A DNA stretch of 12,898 nucleotides from Ruminococcus sp. UBA4275 (lineage in GTDB: Bacteria; Bacillota; Clostridia; Oscillospirales; Ruminococcaceae). The DNA lies in the NCBI GenBank assembly GCA_002395085.1, contig DGVV01000098.1:39707-52604 (forward strand), read 5' to 3'. A program made the translations under genes and the position numbers. The notes under the pieces are model-generated. The model searched no databases. It was not told the origin of the DNA and was given only the letters and a program-made list of their open reading frames with translations. Below, one piece after another: positions 1 through 5,021 of this stretch; the first letter of the stretch is position 1, and every line of letters starts with the position of its first letter.

Positions 1-39
1 TTATAATCATCGCGCAGCGATACCGTTTTCGACAGACTG

Positions 40-72
40 AGAGCCTCCCTGTTCAGGGAGGCTCTTGTTTTT
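40..72 (+). terminator. Intrinsic terminator, right-facing
   Basis: A perfect 11-bp stem (AGAGCCTCCCT at 40-50, AGGGAGGCTCT at 55-65) closes a GTTC loop and is followed by TGTTTTT. The T-run is on the + strand, so it mainly terminates a gene to the left of the window. It may also stop leftward transcription of the pectate lyase, although that strand has no T-run. Confidence 0.8.
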
Positions 73-77
73 AGGGT

Positions 78-2771
78 TTACAATGAAATCAGCCGTGCGA
101 GGGCGCGCAGCAGCGTGGTCAGATCCATCGGCCCGATGCCCGCTTTTCCGTCGAGTTCAGCGTTGCGCAGTCCCCTTTCATTCACAGAAGCCTGTGTGTC
201 GCCGCCCACGTAACGCGCCAGCAGCACCGCATCTTTGACATCCACAGCGCCGTCGTCGTTCACATCGCCGCGCAAAGATGCGTTATCCGGCAGTGTCGTT
301 TCCGTTTCGGCGGATGTGGTTTCCGTATCAGAAATCTGCGATGTGGATTCAGATGTCGAAATTGTCGTCTCCGAGACAGATGTGGTGGCTGAGGTCGTGG
401 TGACGGTTGTGGTCGTGGTCGTGGTCGTCGTGGTCACAACCGGCGCACCGGTCAGCATCACAGCATAATTGACGCAGTTGCCATTCATATTGTTGTTGCC
501 GAGGGTAACCGCATCTCCCGCACGCAGCGCCTTCTTGTACAGTGCAAAGGTCACATCGAACGAATTTGAGGCAGTCTCAGAAAGCCGCGTGAAATCGCCC
601 AGCCAATCCGGTGTCTTGCCGGCATCCTCAATGCGCGTATCAAACAGAATATACAAATCGCAGTCTGCGGCGGCATAGAAATGTGCCAGATCACCGCTGC
701 TGTTTTTGGCATCGCAGGCGGTCAGCAGGCGCTCTGCGCCGGTCAGTTCCTCCGGCAGCGTGACAAAAGTAACATCGCGGTCACCGAACATCGTTGAACC
801 GACGGCTGCATCCTGCTGGATCGACCACGCATCGGGATAGGCGGTATCCTCAACGGTCAGATCATAGATATACCTGCCGCTGACCGGAATCCGCTCCTTG
901 CTGAAAACGAAGCTGTTGAGATTCAGCAGATAGCCCTCGCCGCCGGTGAATTTCAGGTAGACATTGTGCTGACCGGTAATCGGCTTGGTTCTGCCGAGGA
1001 CGGTCTGATAATCCGAATAACCGGTTGTGCCTTCAAACGGCACCGAAGCAACCGGCTTGCTGTTCAGGCTGTCGAGATACACCTCAACGGTGCAGGGATT
1101 GCCGGATGCGCGCAGCGAAATGCTGTTTGCGCCGTCCTCAAAATCGACCTTGCGGAACATGATGTAATCACCGTTTTCCACATAGCCGATGTTCTCCGTG
1201 CCGTCAGGGCAATCTTCCGTCTGAATGCCCTCCTGTGCATCATAATTCTCCGCTTCAATCGTCTCGAACGCCGGTGTTGCTGCAATGCTGCCGGTCGGAG
1301 AAAGCTGCACGACACCCGCCGGGAACGAATCCACCGTCAGGTCATTGATGTAATACTCAATGTTCATGTAGCCCTGCCCGCAGTAATCGCCCTTGTAATC
1401 AGCCGGATCATTCGGGTTCAGACCGCGCGCGAGTTCCCATGCATCGTCCATGCCGTCGTTATCGGCATCGGTGATCTCCTTTTTCGTGACCGCACCCGGA
1501 TACTGATAAGTCACACCGCACTTGATGTTGTACTTGGTCAGACCTTCCTGCGAACCGTCAAAGGCGGATGTGCCGCTGCACTGACCCGTGCCGTTTTTGG
1601 TCTCATTTGCACACTGCTGGTCGATTGCAGTACGCTTATCCGGCGCAATGCCGTTGCCCGCAAAACTGATGACATGATCGTAGGCGGCGGCAGCACTTTC
1701 ACAGGTCGATGCAGTCGAGACATTCTCCCCGCCGACAGTCGTTGCAAACGGCGACGCGCTGTAGAGATCATTTTTGGTGATGCCGATGCTTTCCTTGACC
1801 GTAACGCCTGCCCAGTTGTCGCCGGTAATCGCGTGGAATGAGCCGTCCTTGTTGATGAGGCGGTTGCCTGCACAGAACACCTTGAAATTCTGGGGGCTGG
1901 TGGAACTGTCCACGTACATCCAGTGATAACCGCCCGTCGTGGAATTGCCCGCCTTGAGCGTATTATTCACATAATTGAGATGTCCGATTGTGCCGTATGC
2001 GGTCTGGTAGCCCCAGTCGTAGATGATATTGTTCGTAAAATCGGCTGTTTCCGTACCGGAAGTCTTGCCGCGGAAATTGCGCGAAACATTGTGGATGATG
2101 AGGTTGTGGTCAAAGGTGAGGTAGCCCTTGCCCATCATGATACCGAATCCGTGGACGCCCTTGACGTGTCCGCCCCAGGAGTTTGCAGGTCCAAGCACGG
2201 AATACTGCACGGTGTAATACTCATTGTTGGAATACAGACCCCATTGTTCATCTGTAGTCCAGCCCATCGAACAGTGGTCGATGATGGAGTTTGAACCTTT
2301 TGCGCCGCCCCATGCGTCATTGCCGGAACTGGTGCATTTATCCGGTCCGGGGCGGGAGCTGAGGTATCGCACGATGATGTTATCGCCGCTCATACCGAAT
2401 TTGTAATTCTTCAGCGTAACGCCCGATCCGCCCGGCGCAGTCTGACCGGCAACCGTGACATTACTCTGGCAGAGAATATTGCCCTGCAATTCAATCGTGC
2501 CGCTGACATCGAACACGACAATTCTGCCGGATTTACTGACGGCATCGCGCAGTGAACCCGCACCGCTGTCATTGAGGTTCGTGACATGATAGACCTCGCC
2601 GCCTCTGCCGCCGGTCGCGTATTTTCCCGCGCCGACTGCGCCCGGAAACGCGACAAGCTGTCCTGCTGCGGCAGCCTTCTGCTGCTGTACGGGCAGCGCA
2701 CCGGTTCCCGCCGGCAGCAAAACGGTTAATGCCGCCATTGCGGAGAGCCATTTCTGATATTTTTTTCTCAT
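78..2771 (-). CDS. Secreted PL1-type pectate lyase with CBM6, beta module and C-terminal dockerin (897 aa)
   Basis: Predicted extracellular lyase cleaving pectate by beta-elimination, destined for a cellulosome. The start at 2771 has GGAGGA a few bases upstream. A longer frame to 2873 is rejected because the promoter (2830-2858) lies inside it. Residues 1-37 are a signal peptide. Residues 41-300 match the PL1 branch with FPGAVGAGKYATGGRGGEVYHVTNL, NDSGAGSLRDAV, VAGQTAPGG, IIDHCSMGWTTDEQ and SRNFRGK (R231 or R234 is the likely catalytic arginine). Residues 432-478 (DADNDGMDDAWE, GLNPNDPAD) form a calcium-type tail common in these lyases. Residues 502-624 look like CBM6 (IEAENYD, YVENGDYIMF). 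Residues 633-775 are a beta-rich module resembling ones I recall from rhamnogalacturonan lyases. A Thr/Ser linker (779-830) leads to a dockerin (833-897): loop one is canonical (DVNDDGAVDVKD), loop two is not. Family call firm; exact substrate inferred. Confidence 0.9.
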   Translation of the reverse strand: MRKKYQKWLSAMAALTVLLPAGTGALPVQQQKAAAAGQLVAFPGAVGAGKYATGGRGGEVYHVTNLNDSGAGSLRDAVSKSGRIVVFDVSGTIELQGNILCQSNVTVAGQTAPGGSGVTLKNYKFGMSGDNIIVRYLSSRPGPDKCTSSGNDAWGGAKGSNSIIDHCSMGWTTDEQWGLYSNNEYYTVQYSVLGPANSWGGHVKGVHGFGIMMGKGYLTFDHNLIIHNVSRNFRGKTSGTETADFTNNIIYDWGYQTAYGTIGHLNYVNNTLKAGNSTTGGYHWMYVDSSTSPQNFKVFCAGNRLINKDGSFHAITGDNWAGVTVKESIGITKNDLYSASPFATTVGGENVSTASTCESAAAAYDHVISFAGNGIAPDKRTAIDQQCANETKNGTGQCSGTSAFDGSQEGLTKYNIKCGVTYQYPGAVTKKEITDADNDGMDDAWELARGLNPNDPADYKGDYCGQGYMNIEYYINDLTVDSFPAGVVQLSPTGSIAATPAFETIEAENYDAQEGIQTEDCPDGTENIGYVENGDYIMFRKVDFEDGANSISLRASGNPCTVEVYLDSLNSKPVASVPFEGTTGYSDYQTVLGRTKPITGQHNVYLKFTGGEGYLLNLNSFVFSKERIPVSGRYIYDLTVEDTAYPDAWSIQQDAAVGSTMFGDRDVTFVTLPEELTGAERLLTACDAKNSSGDLAHFYAAADCDLYILFDTRIEDAGKTPDWLGDFTRLSETASNSFDVTFALYKKALRAGDAVTLGNNNMNGNCVNYAVMLTGAPVVTTTTTTTTTTVTTTSATTSVSETTISTSESTSQISDTETTSAETETTLPDNASLRGDVNDDGAVDVKDAVLLARYVGGDTQASVNERGLRNAELDGKAGIGPMDLTTLLRALARLISL
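409..435. repeat. GTGGTC microsatellite encoding the poly-Thr linker
   Basis: Three GTGGTC units run in tandem (409-426), followed by GTC and another GTGGTC. On the coding (minus) strand they read as Thr codons of the linker before the dockerin of the pectate lyase. Such a tract can change length by slippage without breaking the frame, because its units are multiples of three. Confidence 0.75.
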
Positions 2772-2829
2772 AGTTTCCTCCAGTCCCCGAAAAAACAAAT
2801 CATTCTGCGGAAATCCCGCAACTATTATT

Positions 2830-2858
2830 ATGATAACACAGAACCGCCGCAGCGTCAA
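2830..2858 (-). promoter_or_regulatory. Promoter of the pectate lyase gene
   Basis: Read on the minus strand: TTGACG (2853-2858), a 17-bp spacer, then TATCAT (2830-2835), preceded by TGT as an extended -10. It lies about 60 bp upstream of the chosen start codon, giving a short leader with a GGAGG ribosome binding site. Confidence 0.75.
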
Positions 2859-2867
2859 GTGCGAATC

Positions 2868-2884
2868 TGACATGATTTATGTCA
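2868..2884. promoter_or_regulatory. Inverted repeat, possible operator or activator site
   Basis: TGACAT (2868-2873), a 5-bp spacer and ATGTCA (2879-2884) form a perfect dyad that begins 10 bp upstream of the -35 box of the pectate lyase promoter. Dyads of this size at this place often bind a dimeric regulator. No regulator gene is in the window, so its role is inferred. Confidence 0.4.
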
Positions 2885-2920
2885 AATTGTCTCCGATTGA
2901 TATGCAGACTATCAGCATTC

Positions 2921-2942
2921 CTGAAGAATTGCTGAAGAATTG
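2921..2942. repeat. Two tandem 11-bp direct repeats upstream of the small-RNA promoter
   Basis: CTGAAGAATTG occurs twice with no gap (2921-2931 and 2932-2942). The one-helical-turn period and the location about 55-75 bp upstream of the predicted RNA start are like the direct-repeat boxes of OmpR/PhoB-family response regulators. This is a positional analogy only; the sequence does not identify the protein. Confidence 0.45.
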
Positions 2943-2960
2943 ATGAAATCACCTGATTTT

Positions 2961-2990
2961 CATACAGATTTCAAATTTGAGTGCTATAAT
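2961..2990 (+). promoter_or_regulatory. Promoter of candidate small RNA
   Basis: A consensus -10 TATAAT (2985-2990) with TGC immediately upstream (extended -10). The -35 region is weak: CATACA at 2961-2966 with an 18-bp spacer matches only the ACA half. Weak -35 plus upstream direct repeats would fit an activator-dependent promoter. Confidence 0.6.
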
Positions 2991-2995
2991 AGCAT

Positions 2996-3111
2996 CAACA
3001 CCAGCAGAGACAGTGCATACGAGATTCGTAAGCGAGAAGGGTCTCTGCTCCGGTGTTGTCAAATCCACCTCACACACCCTTCCGGAGTCAGCAATGGCTT
3101 CGGTTTTTTTT
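2996..3111 (+). ncRNA. Candidate small regulatory RNA, about 115 nt
   Basis: No protein gene explains this stretch. The RNA would start a few bases after TATAAT. CAACACC (2996-3002) and GCAGAGAC (3004-3011) pair with GTCTCTGC (3041-3048) and GGTGTTG (3052-3058), giving a 15-bp stem broken by a small internal loop (A against TCC). Inside is a smaller hairpin, TACGA-GAT-TCGTA (3018-3030). A pyrimidine-rich unpaired stretch follows (about 3060-3081) that includes CACCTC, a sequence able to pair with Shine-Dalgarno regions. An intrinsic terminator with eight T residues ends it. The next gene downstream is on the other strand, so this is not a leader of a visible gene. I do not recognise it as 6S, SRP RNA, tmRNA, RNase P or a known riboswitch. 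Confidence 0.6.
3082..3111 (+). terminator. Intrinsic terminator of the small RNA
   Basis: CCGGAG (3082-3087) pairs with CTTCGG (3098-3103), with one G-U pair and a 10-base loop, directly followed by eight T residues (3104-3111). Confidence 0.75.
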
Positions 3112-3126
3112 GCCTGCTGCATCCCG

Positions 3127-3165
3127 AAAAATGACGCATCCCCCTGTTCCGGCAGAGAGATGCGT
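3127..3165 (-). terminator. Terminator downstream of rqcH
   Basis: ACGCATC (3134-3140) and GATGCGT (3159-3165) form a 7-bp stem. On the minus strand it is followed by CATTTTT, just past the rqcH stop codon. The + strand side also has TTTT after the stem, so it could work in both directions between the converging small RNA and rqcH. Confidence 0.6.
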
Positions 3166-3178
3166 TTTGCTGCTATGG

Positions 3179-4939
3179 TCAATCCGCTGCACGCAGACGT
3201 TCCGCCAGCGCGGCATCCGGCGTGACAAAAGCCGTCTGATAGTTCGTGTAAATCACCATGCCGGGGCGCGCCCCTGCCGGTTTCTTCACATATTTAGCGG
3301 GACAGTAATCCACCTTCACCTGCGCAGAATCGCGGCCCTTGCTGTAATATGCCGCCAGCAATGCCGCCTCCTCAATGCTGCGGTCAGGCGGGGTCTGCCC
3401 CTCCGTCATCAGGATGACGTGCGCACCGTGTACGAGCTGTGTATGCAGCCAGATGTCCGATTTCTCCGCAAATTTCAGCGTGAGCTGATCATTCTGCTTG
3501 TTATTCCGCCCAACGAAAATATGCAGCCCGTCCGATGAAATAAAATGCAGCGGCTGCATCGGTTTCGGCGGCTTGCCCGCCTTGCGGTTCTCCCGCAGAT
3601 AGCCCTGTTCGGTCAGTTCCAGCCGAAGCTGTGCCACATCCGATTCGCACTCCGCACGGGTCAGCGCATCAAACACACTGTCAATATACTGCTGTTCCTG
3701 CTCACCTGCTGCAATCAGTTCGGTGAGCTTTTTCTTCGCCGTACACGCCTTGCGGTACTTTTTATAATACTGCTGTGCGTTCTGTGCGGGGGTCAGGCGG
3801 ACATCCAGCGGAATCTCCACAAAGGGTGCAGCTTCATCGTAGAAATCCTGCACCCGTGCAATGCGGTCTCCGCGGCTGATCTGATACAGATTCGCTGAGA
3901 TGAGATCTCCGCGGCGGCGGTCCTCCTCCATCGAATCGCAGGCGAGAAGCTCCTGCTTCTGATTTGCCACACGCTTTGCGATGCGCTCTGAGGTATTGAC
4001 CAGAAACCGGAAAAGATCATTCGCACGCTGATGCAGCCGCGTGTACTGGTCACGCTGCGCAAAGAAGGCATCCAGTGCCTCACCGGCAGAAGTGTACTCC
4101 GCTGTGACCATCAGCGCGCCGTACTGCGAAATGGGCATATACGAAAAATCCCTGAGCTGTCCTTCCTTCGTGCGCACAGTCGTAAAATGGCGTTTCTGCT
4201 CAGAATTCAGCATTTCCTGCGTGCGATGCACCGCAAACAGAAACCGCGAAAGCTGCTCCTCGTCCATCGGCAGCGTAACCGGTGTGCCGCGTCCGGTGTA
4301 GAATTCCCACTCGCGTGCCACAATCGGTGATACACCCTCAAACAGGCGGATGACCGCCTTCGCAAGTGCAGCCGCAGGTGCGGTCTGTGCGAGTGCGCTG
4401 CGAATCGCACTGTCATTGGTATCCGTCAGCACAATGCGTTCGTCCCGCGGGGGCGCAGTATATTCCATACCCGGCAGAACCAGCCGCACACGCGAAATTT
4501 CCTCATCCACACGCCGCAGGCTGTCGATGATTCTTCCGTGTTCACTCACAAGGATCACATTCGAGAATTTGCCCATGATCTCGCAAACCAGCGTCAGCAC
4601 AACCGAATCGCCCATTTCGTTGTTCGCACGGATGCGCAGGCGCAGGATGCGTTCCAGACCGTCCTGTTCGATGTCTTCCAGCTTTCCGCCGCTGATGTGC
4701 TTGCGCAGCAGCATACAGAACATCGGCGGTTTTGCGGGATTTTCCGGAACAGTCTGCGTGATGTGAATGCGGGCAGCATCCGCTGAAACGGAGAACAGCA
4801 CACGCTGTGCGCCGCCTTTTCCGCGGAAAGACAGTACCAGTTCATCGCGGGCGGGCTGATAAATCTTGTCGATGCGCGTACCGATCAGCGGCAGAAGCTC
4901 CTGCCGGATACAGTGCAGAAATGCGCCGTCCAGTGCCAT
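3179..4939 (-). CDS. rqcH: RqcH, NFACT-family ribosome quality control factor (586 aa)
   Basis: Cytoplasmic protein that binds stalled 50S subunits carrying peptidyl-tRNA and recruits tRNA-Ala to add C-terminal alanine tails (the bacterial Rqc2/NEMF homologue, often annotated as fibronectin-binding protein). Residues 1-160 are NFACT-N with MLLRKHISGGKLEDI and GLERI. About 175-215 resembles the helix-hairpin-helix segment, and 285-455 is the charged, largely helical middle region with the coiled-coil arms. Residues 463-575 are NFACT-R with FVGRNNKQND, DIWLHT, HGAHVI and KYVKKPAGARPG. Length is normal for the family. The start has AAAGGA a short distance upstream. The B. subtilis Asp-Arg pair needed for tailing appears here as Glu96-Arg97. 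No promoter is seen in the 82-bp gap to the cellulase; transcription may come from read-through or from inside that gene. Confidence 0.93.
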   Translation of the reverse strand: MALDGAFLHCIRQELLPLIGTRIDKIYQPARDELVLSFRGKGGAQRVLFSVSADAARIHITQTVPENPAKPPMFCMLLRKHISGGKLEDIEQDGLERILRLRIRANNEMGDSVVLTLVCEIMGKFSNVILVSEHGRIIDSLRRVDEEISRVRLVLPGMEYTAPPRDERIVLTDTNDSAIRSALAQTAPAAALAKAVIRLFEGVSPIVAREWEFYTGRGTPVTLPMDEEQLSRFLFAVHRTQEMLNSEQKRHFTTVRTKEGQLRDFSYMPISQYGALMVTAEYTSAGEALDAFFAQRDQYTRLHQRANDLFRFLVNTSERIAKRVANQKQELLACDSMEEDRRRGDLISANLYQISRGDRIARVQDFYDEAAPFVEIPLDVRLTPAQNAQQYYKKYRKACTAKKKLTELIAAGEQEQQYIDSVFDALTRAECESDVAQLRLELTEQGYLRENRKAGKPPKPMQPLHFISSDGLHIFVGRNNKQNDQLTLKFAEKSDIWLHTQLVHGAHVILMTEGQTPPDRSIEEAALLAAYYSKGRDSAQVKVDYCPAKYVKKPAGARPGMVIYTNYQTAFVTPDAALAERLRAAD

Positions 4940-4957
4940 AATGCAGTTCCTTTCTGT

Positions 4958-4998
4958 AAAACAATACCTGCCGCCGGTCGGGATGCGACGGCGGCAGG
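4958..4998 (-). terminator. Terminator or attenuator between the cellulase gene and rqcH
   Basis: CCTGCCGCCG (4967-4976) and CGGCGGCAGG (4989-4998) form a perfect, very GC-rich 10-bp stem with a 12-base loop. On the minus strand it is followed by TATTGTTTT. It lies 23 bp after the cellulase stop codon and ends less than 20 bp before the rqcH start codon. Confidence 0.75.
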
Positions 4999-5021
4999 CT
5001 TGTGTATCAACTCATGAAAAA

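Noticed and set aside
966..1841. A 291-residue open frame opposite the pectate lyase gene
   Set aside because: Antisense shadow of the PL1/CBM6 coding region with no recognisable domain or start signal.
2940..3225. Small open frames of 64-82 codons around the small-RNA region
   Set aside because: They overlap the structured RNA and terminators, lack ribosome binding sites and show no protein-like composition.
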